A stretch of DNA of 64,000 nt, taken from the NCBI RefSeq assembly GCF_051622035.1, contig NC_135364.1, positions 12,703,501 to 12,767,500 of the forward strand. The letters are read 5' to 3'. The stretch's first letter is position 1; every line of letters begins with the position of its first letter. Shown piece after piece: positions 1 to 14,100 of this stretch. Source of the stretch: Arctopsyche grandis. Lineage: Eukaryota; Arthropoda; Insecta; Trichoptera; Hydropsychidae. A program made the position numbers and the translations under genes. The notes beneath the pieces were generated by a model. That model was not told the DNA's origin. It saw only the letters and a list, made by a program, of their open reading frames with translations, and ran no database searches.

Positions 1-137
1 TATACCTGCTTTGTATTGGATTTCTAAATAATTACAGTTGGAAATGTTGGCGAAATTTTCAGCGTGGCGGGCTTTCAACAGAAAAGACGAAATATTTATT
101 ATTGACAACCTTTGAGTGCTGACTCACAGGTTGTCAA

Positions 138-326
138 CATAGAAGTAGAATGCATAGAATGGTCATTGTTAACAAAAGTATCGTCTAAAAGCAAGCCATC
201 GAAGAGAGAGACGGAAAGTCAGAAGAGAGACGAAGTTTAGCAAATAATGAATAAACTCTGCCGTGCAGAGTTTTTGTAGCAACATTTTTGGAGGCTGAGA
301 GCGATTCTATGCATTCTACTCCTATG
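138..326. mobile_element. hAT-type MITE, family 1, copy 1
   Basis: 189 bp with inverted ends CATAGAAGTAGAATGCATAG (left, from 138) and its near-perfect reverse complement (right, to 326). It is flanked by perfect 8-bp direct repeats GTTGTCAA at 130-137 and 327-334, the target duplication size of hAT transposases. No coding capacity. A second copy, about 95% identical by eye, lies at 33563-33751. Confidence 0.85.
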
Positions 327-409
327 GTTGTCAATAATAATGTCAAATACTTATTATTTACCATGTAGTGAAGTCTTCTTGGCAGTGAGCGGCGCTAGGA
401 TGCGCAAGC

Positions 410-545
410 TCGAAATAAATTGGTTCCTTTTATCAATGTCTATTGTTAACCTTTTTTTGCTCTCTAGAGAGCAAAAAGACTGCCCTAGCTACTACTTTTT
501 TTTTGCTCTCTAGAGAGCAAAAAAAAGGTTAACAATAGAAACCAG
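410..545. repeat. Foldback repeat with GCTCTCTAGAGAGC palindromes, copy 1
   Basis: Arms at about 439-459 (TCTATTGTTAACCTTTTTTT) and 519-539 are inverted copies. Inside sit two copies of the 14-bp palindrome GCTCTCTAGAGAGC (459-472 and 505-518). The left flank CGAAATAAAT-TGGTT resembles the arm of the related element at 18084-18197. Confidence 0.6.
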
Positions 546-1133
546 TTTCAGTACATTTTCGCGCCTATCTCTGCTTCTGGGGAATATATCCAATGATTTT
601 TCATCGTCCCATCAAACTTTGTAAAAACCAGAGTTGTGGAGACCAATTCTAGTTTCATTGTTAGTTTTTTGACTGGAATTCTAAATTTTGATACTGCTGT
701 TTAAATTTTGAAATTGAAGCAATATTCAAGGTGAAAGCAATTTTTACGCGTTCCTCGAATAGAGCAGTTACGTATGATTTCGTTTTGAAGAAAATTTCGA
801 TGGAGGCCAACTGGGATTTGATGTGCCCTCGTCTGAAAACCATGACCTCGCGCACTGCGAGGTGATACATAACAATTGTATAAGCTGCATCGATCGATAC
901 GCTCTTCGTGTGTATTGGAGCTGTGGCACTTCAGGCACTGGCTCGGGTCCAGCTGCTGGTAATGGGATGAGGACACTCCTCTTTGCCCCCACCTCTCCCT
1001 CACCTGGCTATTTTTCAATAGCTGGATTCATGCCAGCACGTTTCACGGCACACGATATTATGATCTAGTATTTCACGTCGTCTTGTACGTAGTTTATGAC
1101 TGTCGTGGACATATTTCAGGCATTTATTTTCGC

Positions 1134-1290
1134 CATTTCTAAGTGTTCAGAATTAAAAAATGTCGATAAGATTTTTCATCTAGCATGTTTGGATTTATAC
1201 CATTTCTAGTGTTCAGAATTAAATGAACTAAGAAGAGGTTAGTAAAAAATATGGCGATAAGATTTTTCACCTAGCATGTTTGGATTTATA
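1134..1290. repeat. Imperfect tandem duplication
   Basis: Two head-to-tail units, 1134-1199 and 1201-1290, share CATTTCTA(A)GTGTTCAGAAT at the start and CTAGCATGTTTGGATTTATA at the end. The second unit has an extra stretch of about 24 bp in its middle. Confidence 0.7.
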
Positions 1291-3055
1291 GTGATATCTA
1301 GCACTAAAAACAGAATAATGAGTTTTTATGAAAAAAAAAACGATAAATGTGTTTATATCATTTATCATATGAATTTGTTTTTCAGTGGAAAATACCGTTC
1401 AGACAATCCAATTGAAAAAAAATCGGATAAGACAGGTTTTTTGTTATTCCAAACAATGCGTTAAAAATACAACAATGTTTAATTTTTTATCGACAGATAA
1501 GAAAGTACAATTAAATATTTTTATTTTTTGATAAGGACTGTTATTGTTTAATAATAACTCGTTTTTAATTCACAAAATAATTTTTAGGTGGTATTTTACA
1601 GCTTATGTACTGTTTAAATTTTAGTAATAAAAAACCAATTAGAGTCTATACTTACCACAAAATCTGCCAGGCAGGTTGACTTGTTTGCTTGCAGGATTTA
1701 ATGTTATCAGAAATATAAAAAAATAATGATTTTTAATTATTATTTTAATAACAATTAATAATGTTGTCACAGTACAGCAAAATTTTTGAAATATTGAAGT
1801 CACAGCATATGTAAATAGAAATTGCATTATGGAATATAAATGTTAGTATATATATAACAGTTTGGATAGGGTCAAGATTTTTTCCATAAAATACAAAATG
1901 TGCAATCATTTTCAGATGAAATCTAGAAATTGGGAAATACTTGAGTCTCTAAAATTCTTATAGAAAATAAACAAATTTCTAAACTTTTTCACTGGGGCAT
2001 ATAAATGGTATTGTTAGGTAAATTAACTACCTAATAAGCATCACAACCAATAAAAAGTCATAGATAAAATAAAATGAATAAGCTTAAAGTATTCAGAAAA
2101 AGATTGTTTTATACATTTTATAAACAAATTTTGCACCTTCATTCAAAACCAAACAATGTTATCAATTCCTTGCAATTAGCAAAAAAACCCATTATATTTA
2201 GCACAATTGCATGATTACTACATTAATCAATGACATTTGGTAGATAATTATTTTTACTCTTTAGTTTAGGTATTGTATAAATTATATTTGTTTTTAAACA
2301 TAAATAGACTATGAGAAATGAGATCAATTTAGTCAAATTAAAGAAAAAAATAATACTGATTGTTAAGAAAAATTATGAATAGAATTTGAGTTAATTACAT
2401 GGTAAAATTAATTACGTTAATTCTATAATAAACATTATTAAAAGTTATCTTAGTAAGAGCATATTCGGTGTCTTTTAAATTTTATTATGAGAATAGAAAA
2501 ACTTGAAATACAGATTTGAACAGCTATTATATTATAGAAGCGAAAATGTACTTATCTATTCAATTATATTGATTTTTCAATTACTATTTAATTAATCATA
2601 TTGGAAATTTTTCACTAATAAAGCTGCCAGCCTAGTATAATTAAATTGAGTTTGATATTTAGAAATAAAATCAACGGACAATTATATAAAGTATAAAAAT
2701 AAATCACAAAGTAGTTTACGTAATAAATACATAATCACTATGATCACATTAAAAGTTTGAAAGAAGCTCTTTCTTCATCAACGTTGTTAGTGATTATTTA
2801 AAAAAAAGACAATATTATAAAAAATATTTTTTTTGTCAAAAGTAGCCTCTTAAACATAAAACGATTTGAAATCTCAAGAGATTTAAAGCATTACAATACA
2901 TAACATGTAATTATTCATAAAAATTAGATGCTACCAAAATATATTCTCAATGGACAATATTATGTAATTAAAATTATCATAAAAGTAGATAGTTGCATAC
3001 AATTCAAAAAATACAGCTTTCAATAAATTACTTATCAATTTGGAATATACATACT

Positions 3056-3056
<1 letters not shown>

Positions 3057-3122
<66 letters not shown>
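3057..3122. repeat. (TA)n microsatellite
   Basis: About 33 uninterrupted TA units followed by a run of T, in the 3' flank of Lrrk. Confidence 0.95.
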
Positions 3123-3140
<18 letters not shown>

Positions 3141-3237
3141 GAATCAACAAATTTAATGATCAAAAGTATATCGTTGGAAAACGTTACAGATCGACTTTAG
3201 CACCATATTGATTTTACAATAAATTTGTTTTCTTTGG

Positions 3238-5120
3238 TTAGTTAGCGGCCCAGTGTTCTGCACGCCATAGCAAGCAGTGAATAACGCCAGATCCTTGAGA
3301 TGTACTAGTATTGGTAGAACACTGAACGAAAATATCATAATTAAAAATAATTTCATACTAAATATGAATAGGAATTAAATACACATTCAAAGCAATAAAA
3401 TTCTTCACCTGATTTGGTGTATCTGTATATCGAGCCAGCAAGCTTCTATAACCACGACCGATCGTAGCAATCAATCGTGTATCATCATCTCGCCAAGCAT
3501 CGTTTGATTGATTATCACTGTTTTCGTGTGTATTATTTTTGTACGGTGGAAGAGGGATTATAGCACGCACCTGTAATGAAAATAACGTTATGTATTTACA
3601 TAAATACAAATCAGTATCGAAGTATGATGAAATTAAATGACAGTATAATACCTCCTCTTCATATGGTCTGAATATGGTGACAGGTCTTAAAGTTTCTTTT
3701 TCAGCTATAATTATGCATCCCCAAGTAGTTCCGATATAGACATCATCATTCAAAACTGCCAGTGAAGTAACCTTCAAAATACAAGCTCAATTAAGTACTA
3801 TATATACTCGTATGCAACCATTGAACTTATCGGGCACGTTTATTATTTACGTACCTGACAGCGTCCGGGGCTAAGATGTTCTTCAATGGCGATCGACCGA
3901 AGGCTTTCAGAGCAGGGAACCAATTTAGAACAATCTAAACGAGCCAAAAGGCATTTTTCAAATGCATCCCATTGATATATTACACAACCTGAAACAAATG
4001 AGATTTAAATTTTGTTTTTTGATTGGCTGAACTAATAAAGACAACTAAGAAAGTATGATACCAGGATATAGATAAGTGTATACGGTGTTGATGCCAGCTA
4101 CGGCATGGAGGACACGTGAATTAGTCGAAACAGGAGGAACTGGACAAGCTAGTTCCTGAGCTCCAGCTGCACCTATACCGGTTACAAGTCTATATATCGA
4201 TACGCCTCCACCCGTATCTCCCCCACACCACAATTCACAACTGAAAATAGTTGTATTGTTATTAACAAATCATGTTAAATATTGAAAAAATTGTATCACA
4301 TGCGCATACTATTCATCTGTAGAGATAAAAGCTAAGCAATGGAGAGTTGATGCAGCACCAAGTTCTGTCATTACAAACGTTCCTTCCCCAGCTGTTGGAC
4401 TAAGTGGTGCTGCATTGCTATCTAATAAAAACAATCTGAAAGAAAATATATGTATTATATAAATCATATTTGCACATGCTGGAGGGTAATAATAGCACAT
4501 ACAAGATTCTCATATTAATTATTTATGCCTAAATTTTATTTATTTAGCCTTTAAAATCTCAGTGGCCATCCACAATAGATCGGCCAATTACTTCGGTTTA
4601 TCCTTTATATATTTACAAATAGTTAATTTATATACATACCTTCCATTTGAGAGTGCAGCTGCTACTCGTCCGAGAGTTGGAAGGTGTAAAAGTGCAGAAA
4701 CCTCGCAATTATTCGTTTCAAGAGCATAAGAAAAGACATGATGACAATCTGATGAACTAAAATTATACATATGTACATACATTCAATTATTATATTTCAC
4801 ATATTGGACGTTTATTGAATGAATAATACAAACTCATAAGCATGAATATGTCCCACTGAATCTCCAATCCAAATTGTACTATTGACCGAACACATTGCAG
4901 TAGGAAGTATCATTTCATCCGTTGAAACATCTTAAACACAAATTACGTCAGCCTTGATAATATATCACCACACATAAATTATTTATAATAAATATACCTT
5001 GTGGTAACGTAGGCACGGGGAGTGCATGATAGTGTATCCATCTTGCATGAGCCGCAGCCAGTACATCGCAACGTGGTCGAGAGCGACTTATCCAAACTTC
5101 CCAACCGTTGGCACCTTCAT
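3238..5120 (-). other. Lrrk: Lrrk exons 45-53: C-terminal propeller
   Basis: Exons: 5120-4998, 4930-4834, 4756-4640, 4435-4310, 4240-4062, 3988-3855, 3771-3652, 3570-3409, 3321-3238. Residues 2302-2681. Blades are suggested by TIWIGDSVGHIHAY (exon 46), ELWCGGDTGGGVSIYRL (exons 48/49), CVIYQWD (exon 50) and VYIGTTWGCIIIAE (exon 51). Exon 48 would meet TAG if read through; the donor at TA|gtatgc splits that codon and restores the frame. The last exon ends VIHCLLWRAEHWAAN, similar to the conserved LLW-x-EHW tail of LRRK proteins, which supports splicing of exon 52 at 3409 over reading on to the stop at 3358. Confidence 0.85.
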
Positions 5121-8100
5121 CTGAAAATGATGCAATAATTAATTTTATGAATTTTTAAAGGGATTAATAATGAAAAGTATGATATATACCAGTAATATTA
5201 GTGACTTGAGTGGCTGTTGCATTAGTCACGTTTGATGTATGATGTAGAGAGACGACGTCAGCCAAGTGGGTGAATTCTGGAGCTGAAGCGATCGATACAA
5301 TTTGCGAGGCTGAAGGTCTTTGTTCAGGTTGACCAGACCAGCATGCTACCATTAAGTCTAACATGTAACACGGGTATAATGTTTCCTAGCAAAAAAATAA
5401 TGATTGAATTCCTACAAACAAAATTATACATACATAAATGCATCAATTTTTTTTTAAATATATTTATACCTTATGTGTTAAAGCAGGTCTACCTCCTTCA
5501 AGAACACATTCTTTTACAGCTTCATGACCTTCAAATGGTTGTCTTAACGTCAATAGTTCATATAAAAACATTCCAAAAGAGAAACAGTCCACCTGAATTT
5601 GATATATAACATACATATGTAGTGTAAAAATTAAGATAAAAAATTATTTACTTAAAATAAACTAGACTACTGACTTTTTCGGTGTATTCTTCTTCACCAT
5701 TGTATCGCATAATTTCCGGAGCCATGAAGCCCTCAGTACCACCAAAGCCTTTTGTGCCAGAAGGTAACGTTAATCGACTGATACCTATAGAATAAATTAC
5801 ACAAATCAATTAATATTATATGTACATTGAAAAAAAATGAGCAAAAATAATTCTTCATACCATAATCAGCCACTTTAATATGAACATTCAAATCAGGATG
5901 ATCTTTAAATGGACCAACAGGTGGAGGCATTTCCCAAACTAGCACATTTTCAGCCTAGGAATAAATGTATTGATATAACACAAATTGAGTTTTATTTAAA
6001 ATTGAGTTTTAGTATAGTATGAATGTTATACTTTTAAATCACGGTAAATAACTCTTTGACGGTGTAGATATTCTAGTGCTCGAGCTGCTTGTATTGCAAC
6101 TGCTTGGGCACAATGAGGACCTAGTCTAGCTCCAGACTGTCGATAACCTCTCAAAACTCCATCTAATGCACCCTTTATAAAACCAAATTTACAGTTGCAT
6201 ACTAATTCATCTAAATAATCTAACTCTAATATTGTTTATTTAAATTACCATAGGAGCTAGTGCCAGCACTAGAGCTAGAGGTGATGTGCAAGCTGCTAAA
6301 AATGGTGCAACATTTGGATGTCGTAAAGGCAACAGAACCCCCATTTCACTTCGAGCTGAAAGATAAGCACGACAAGCAGCTTGCGCTGGATCTCTATCCC
6401 ATCTAGCTGCTGCTGCCTAAAATGTATAAGATAATTGTTTAATTAATTTAAATTATCTATATAAGTAATGAAATTAAAGATGTATTTTCATACTTTATAG
6501 GCAGCTAGAGCACTTGCAGGGGCACGCGGACCCGGTGGAACTGGTTGTAAAACTTTAAGAGCGACGGGGCCTCGACCACGCCATTCAGCGCGAAAAACCA
6601 ATCCAAAAGCTCCTCTGCCAATTAAAGCTCCTCTAGTAAGGTCTGTATTGGAAGCTAAACGACGAGGTCCCAAGTCAAGGAATATCTAAAAATATAATAA
6701 TATGTGAAAAATATATATGTATTGTTTAAGTCAAGCATACATATGTACATATATAAAAACAATTACCACATCGGGTGCTATTTTCGCCAACATTGTTTCA
6801 TGATGAATTGGGCAATCTATTGATCTAGAACTTCCAGCTTGCAGTATGCACTCCTCTATCATCCAGGCGTGAACCGCTGGAAATTGTGATGCTTGACCAG
6901 AGCCCACAACTCCTTCCATAGATGGCATGCGAGATGAACCTAAAAAGTATTACACATAGCTTTTTATATAATACTGAATAAAATGAAATGTAGGTTTAAA
7001 TTTAATACATAATTTATGGCAAAACCTGAAGAGTCTGGGCCAACACCACTATCACCGTCAGATGTAGTAGATTCTTGGCTAGCTCTAGATGGAACTATAG
7101 CTATATCTTCCCGTGGAGCTCTTTGAAAGGCCTAAGTAAATATTTATTCATGTTGAGAAACATGTTGAAAAATGTCAATTTGGAAAATTATGATGTAACC
7201 TACTTCTTGCAACTGTGGATGGATTTCATTCAATTTATCATCCACATCGTTCGATTTTACCTCTGCTCCATTGTTAATCATAGTTTCAGCATCGATAAGA
7301 CATTGTGGACATGGAATTAAACGGGTAACTAAGAATCTTCCCTCAGACGTATGAACAAATCGTGTGCCTAGAAATATATAAAAAGTAAATAAAAATGTTT
7401 TATCCTCCACTGATTTCATATCCATTTAAGAGAATTTTATACCTAAAGTAGGATACCAATCTTCCAATAATATATCAATATGATCAACTACTAAAACAAG
7501 CAATTTTGACATAGCTTCAATCGAAGGCTCGATGCAAATATTCTGCAAAAATAAATATGTAAGCGTATAACACTGTTTCATTATGTTATATACACTGAGT
7601 GGTGTCACCCTAAAGGTTTCCAAGGGTTTCCGGAAACCCGTTGTTAAAAATCAAAAGTTTCCGGAAACCGTTATTTCATTTAAAACTTCATATAATTTTT
7701 GTCAAAAATTTGGAAACCCATTGTTCCAAAATTGGGGTGACACCACTGATACACACATTTGTGATATTTTACATACTTGAAAACCAATAGCATCACCCTG
7801 TTCATCAGTTATTGGTCGTTTAATGATCATTTCATCAGCCGGTAACAATATTTCTAAAATGGAGGAACTAATTGTATCAACATCAGTCCACATGCCTTCT
7901 TGTTTCAATCGAAATCTAAAAATAAAATAAAAAAACTTACTATAGACTGAAAGTGAATAATATAATGAATAAGTTGAGTGATAAAACAACAGATAAAATT
8001 GAACCTGATATTTCTATAAAGAGAATATTCTTGAGGAATTTCTCTTAAGGAAAGAAGAGGCACATTAGAACGAGTTAAACGTAAACCAGATTGCCATGGC

Positions 8101-11100
8101 CACCATTCACTGCCTTGATTTGATGCTTTCATGATAGCACTATCATTTGCAAACTGAATTAAACACATAAGAAAGATTTCAAACAGTGATGAATTCAAAT
8201 TTGCCATATCAATAATAACAATAAACTAACTTCATCGGGCACTGGGTAAAACGCATCGACTATGTCTGATATAGTGTCGTCAGCTAGTAAGCGTGTAATA
8301 AGACGAGGCCAAAAGCCACACGGAGAATAAGAAGCGATCAATAAACGGCGAATGGTTCTTTGAGGATAAGGACGACTATAAGCTGAACAACTAGACATAA
8401 CTGGTCCACAAGGTACGTTTGTAGCAACTATGGAACCTAAAAATTTATTCATAGTGAATATATGTATGTAAAATAAATTTGTTATGGGATGTAGTTAACA
8501 AAACCTACCGGAAGGTACTAGGCCATCTGCATTTTGATTTAAAATAGACAGTGGAGAAACTGCAATTTTTTTGTGGCCTCTCGCTGTCCAACCCCTTGTC
8601 TTCATAGGTATCTATTATCATTGAAAATATAATATATAATAATGTATGTATATACATATAGCATAATATTCAAAAAATAGACAAACGGAATATTTAATAC
8701 CTTAACGCAATTATTTATACCCATTCCATCAAGCGGTGGCTCAGCCGCTGGTAGCAATGGTGGTAATAACAGGGATCGTCCGTCCCAACTGAGAGCAACT
8801 TCAAATTTATTAAGTAAAGATACTACATACTCTCTACTATCACCAGCACGAGTAGATTTAAATAAGAGTTGTAAATCTTCCAATCTCATTATACCTGAAA
8901 ATAAATAATTATTAATTATATTGTAATGAAACATAACGCAATTATCATATGAAAATAAATACCCGATCTGGCGAATGGATTGATCTCCCTCACTGTTACA
9001 ACATGGGCTAACATATCACAGAGCCACTGAGGATCAAGAAAATATAAATCTTTAAGAGTGGCATCGTCATAATGAAGAAGAACACCTGAAAAATATGATT
9101 TTTATTTTAATCAAAATAAAATAAAATAATAGTTATAATAAAAAACTCATTAAAGACCATTATCGTGAAGAAACATAGTAGCTTGATGTAGTTCAGCCTG
9201 ATCTCTAAATCCTCGATGAAACTTCTGTTGCATATATTGAGCAACCTATACAATATATAAAAAATTAAACCACGCTGTACTAAGAAATTACTATCTATTT
9301 AACATATTAAACATAAAACATAATATAAAAAACCTGATGTTTGAAATGTTCATGGGTGAGCACGGGATCAAGACCACGTGCGCGGCGTTCGGCGGAAAGT
9401 ACTCCCACAGCATCTTCTAATGCCAGATATGAAGCAGGAATGCGTTGTTCAAGAAGAAGTTCTTTGCTGCCTAAAAGTGTGAAAAAATGTTAAATCATTG
9501 AAATCATACTTATTAAGTAAATTTTAAGAATATTTACCTGGTTGTCTTAAACTGAAGACAGTATCATAAATCAAATTAGATAGCAGTCGTATATTATGCC
9601 GAGTTGAACAACTTACTTCGACGCTGTCTAGCACGCGAGGGAAACCGCGCTTTTCTGGATCGCTTATCGATATAAACCTTTCTCTGATTATGCGCTGCAA
9701 CTGTTCTGGAGCTTGTTCAGGTGGCATCTGGAATGGATCAAAAGCTGTAATATATTATTTAAAATACAGGTATTACTTATAAAAATGAGTACTCACATCT
9801 GCAATGGCATCATAATGAGTTCCAACGATGATGACGGGTGAATTTGGAGCTCTGGCTTGAATACTGACTAACCAGTGCTGTATTCCAGCCAAACCGTTAA
9901 CGCCATCCGGCACTCGCCACACAACGATGTACAATGAACGGCGAGATAAAAAGTATTGATGAGTTGAATAATACCTGGACAAATAATAGCAATTAGATTA
10001 AAATTAATATTAAAGAAAATATTTTTAAAAGATGTATGAAAGTATTTACTCTTTTTGCCCTCCAAAGTCCCAAGTTCTGAAGATCACTGGACCGTGAGCT
10101 GAACGTCCACTGCGAGCTGGATGACGATCGTATACCCAATCGCCTATATCTACGCCGACAGTTGATATATTTGTGCCACGTGATGTTTTTGTATTAATGT
10201 TTTTATTTCCCATTCGTTTGGCCCAATGCTATAAAGTAATACATAAATGTCGACATAGAAGTAAATTAAATCTTTTAAATATTAAAAAAAATGTTTTTTA
10301 CATACTTCAGGTGGCCGTCGGCGATGAGCAGGAGCACTTTCTTGTCGTAGTCTATCCAGCAAGCTGGTTTTTCCTATGCCTTGTATGCCAACTACCATTA
10401 GTTTCATACGTGCATATGGTTTTGCATCTTCTAATACAGATTTAAGATAGCCTGCCGATGAAATATAATAAATTTAAGACTCATTTTAATGGTTTTGAAA
10501 AACAAAGTATAGAAACATTAATGCAACCTATAATATCCATCGTTTTGTATTTTTTCGAATCAATCATAGACCTCAAAGGTTCTTGTAATGGACAACCAAA
10601 AGTATTGAGATTCCATAGTCGATTTAACAGACCCATTTGGGATGGTAGTTCCGCAATTTCTGAAAATAAATATGCAGCACATATTGTAAAAATGAAAAAT
10701 ATAATAAATCAGTAAATGATTTCATACAATATTATAATCGATTTACATACCTGAATTTCCACTGATATTTAATACGGAAAGGTTAGATAATTCATGAATG
10801 GCAGATGGGACACACTTTAACATATTATTAGAAACATCAAGCATAGACAAGTTAGGAAACAACAGACGAGTTCTCACAACAGGAATTAGATTCTAAAAGA
10901 CATCAAACATACAAGAATACTTATGTATGAATTATCAACAATGATATGTAAATGTTGATGTTAACACACAATATTGAAATGAAACACAAACAAAAAAAAA
11001 AGATTCCAACTTACCCAATCATCGTCATCATCTGTTGAAGTGTTTCCATCACGACCAATCTTTTCTCCGGTGGAAGTTTTATCGTTATATTCCAACAAAC

Positions 11101-14100
11101 CGCCTCCATCATCATCAGTAGTAAGTTGGATACGCGTCAATAGATTGTCAGCAAGCACCTATTTACATATATTGTGATTTTACATAAATTTGTGTGTTTA
11201 AATTTAAATAATGTATGTATTATTTTATATTATCAGAACTCAATTTACCAAAGTACGTAATCCATCAAGTCGTAAGTGACGACGAGCCGGACATAATGCG
11301 GCAAGTACTGCCTTACGAACACCGCTAGCTGATCTGGCTCTTGTCCTCGGTTGTGCATTGCTTCCAGGACAATAGCACAACAAATTACCTTGTTCTAAAG
11401 GACCCCAACTATCTACCTATATATGTATAATAAAACACAAATTAAAGTTTGATCAAACCTATGTATATACATAAGTATGAATTAAGTTGAGTGCAGCTTA
11501 CTTGAGGAAGACTTGGCCAACAAGTAATTTTGTTGTGACTCAAGTCTAATTGTTTCAAAGAATTCGGATAGCTGGTAACATGTGACATACTCCTGAGTCC
11601 ATTGTACGACATGTTAAGACGTGATAAGGACGGTGCTAAGCATGGCAACCCTGCAGGTATGGACGTGAATTGATTATGAGCAAGATTGAAGATAGTTAAA
11701 CGAGAGCAACGAGCCGTTGGTGGAGGATCAGGTGGTCTTTCAGCTATTTCAAGTCCTCGCGTCCACAAATGGTGTTTGCGCAATTCTTGTTGCCTATAAA
11801 TAAATACGAATTCTATAAAGTACCGATAAAACTAGAGTGCAATGCATGTGTGGAAAAACTGGCTTACAATACACCCTCAACTTTCTTATTGTATGTCAAA
11901 GTTTCTTCGTCAAGAATAGATGTTTCTGAAAAGCTATCTCGCGATGTGTCCGTCTTTATTCCAGCAACTCGATCGACACTCCAACTACGTCGTTGTATGT
12001 TCAAATTGGTAGATGAATTCGCATTATTAAAACTGTTGCTGTTACTTGACAGATGACCAGAGGAGTTAGATGATGGAATTCTGACATCTTGAGAAGACAT
12101 TGAAGGAGTGACTAGCGTGTTCACAGCATCTTCAGCTACCGATACCTATTAATAACGTGTTTTTATCAAAAACGGTACAACAATCGATGATGTAGATATA
12201 TTATATGAATACATTACATGCTCGGCTCTTGTTGGCAGGTCTCGGAGTAAATTAAGAGAGGCGTTCAGATCACGAAGTCTAGGAGAACGCCATAAAGAGT
12301 ATGGTAATTTTTTGAGTTTATTATTAGAAACATCAAGAGTGGTGAGAGCTGGTAGAGAAAACAAAGCATCTGGTAGGTATTCCAAACGATTTTCCTGGAT
12401 AAAGTGAATAAATTTTAAACTCAATCCAATCAGATGAAACATACAACATACATACATATAAAGTTTTTAATTAAAAATATATACTTGTAAATATATTTCT
12501 TCCAGTACAGGTGCGGTAAAGTAGTCTTCAGTACCGTTTTGTTGTGTTCCTGACCGTCGACTTCGTCTACCTCGTGTTGGTTGTTCACAATTTTCTTCAC
12601 CATCTGCAGTGACAGGCAATTTTTCTAATTTGTTCTGCGCAACATTTAAATACCTGTGAAATATTCAATAATGAAATATATATTGAAATTGATTAACATT
12701 AAGAATAAAAAATAAAAATACACATACCGAAGACTAGTCATTTGTAATACGGCTAAAGGGATTGAGTTTAAAGCGTTTCCGGACAGATCAAGTCTGGTTA
12801 CAGCATGAAGAGCAACTGAACGACCTCTGGATGAACTTAGAAGTTTAGGATTAACATGCAAAGCAGCATCTTGTATCCATGACATTCTAAAAAATAAAAT
12901 TCAAATTAGTTTTATAAAATTATAATAATAATATAAAATTTTGTGAATCACTAACTTAATAGAAGTTAATCTACAACTTTGATTGTGCCAATTTAGCATA
13001 GCAGGTTGACTAGGAAACATTGCACTATAGGTAAGAAGTGGCGCACGTCGATTTAAAGAAACATTATCAGTTTGAGTCATTGGATCACTTCCAGGGCTCA
13101 AAAGACCATTAATAGACATACTGTCAGTCATTCCCCTTTTGTTAATCTTATATTCTGGATCAGGATATGCCTAAAAAATTAAGAGGAAATCAGAAATTTT
13201 TCGAAACAATATAAAAATTACATTTATACATATGTATGTTTATATATTTTTACCTTTATAGCTAATAGCCGTGATATTAGTGTTTCATCGTTAAGATTAG
13301 CAGCTTCTTTGAGGGCTAAACAAGTTAAATCTTTAGCACCATGTTTCAAAAGTATCTCTACAAGGCTATGATCTCTTGCTCTGAAAAACAAAAATGTAAT
13401 TTAAAAACTATAATATAATTTCATAACAAAAGCTACAAAGTGAGACAAAACAGACTTGCAAGCTTCAACTAAAGCTGGTAAACTAATTGACTCTTGTATA
13501 TTAGCAAACGGATTGGCACAATTCGCAGATGAGTTGTTTAATGCACTATTTTGGGATGCCGATGAATATACAGAACACTGAGATAGATTCGATCCAATTG
13601 AAGTTCTGGTATTGGAATGCTGAAAAGTAAAATTTCAAGTATAATATTTTGTAACAGTAACATATGTTTAAATGGGTATTTTTTCATACCTGAATGTTAG
13701 AAGGAGCATTCGGATCTGCTCCAGCTGTTAGAAGGACTTGTGCTATATCTGTATGTCGACCACGTACAGCTGCTCGGAGACAAGTGTCTCTAGTAAAACC
13801 TATGACTGCATCTAAATTTACAGGTCTAATCCTAAGATCTGAATTCGATTCCTACAACAATATGATAAATGTGCTGTAACTTTTGATAATTATGTGTTTG
13901 ATTAATGTGTATAATTTTATTTACAGTTATACTGTCTTGTTGTTTGCTACTCATACTAAGTTTCGATAGTATTGATTGTATGCCATCAGAAATTCGTCTA
14001 CGAGTGGGACTAACGACTATTTCATGCTCAATACTTTTGACGGAATTAGGAGTAGATGCTTCATCCAAAACGTCAGCTGTCTGAAAATTTAGAATAGCAC

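Larger units (their letters stand above)
1..3237. other. Intergenic AT-rich DNA downstream of Lrrk
   Basis: No gene is supported here. It holds a MITE (138-326), a foldback element (about 410-545), an imperfect tandem duplication (1134-1290) and a (TA)n tract (3057-3122). A less AT-rich stretch at about 700-1070 has overlapping minus-strand open frames without recognisable domains. Confidence 0.6.

Noticed and set aside
3358-3777. Lrrk C-terminus read straight through two exons and introns to the stop at 3358
   Set aside because: Good donors at 3652 and 3409 and an exon at 3321-3238 restore the conserved LLWRAEHW ending; read-through gives unrelated AT-rich sequence.
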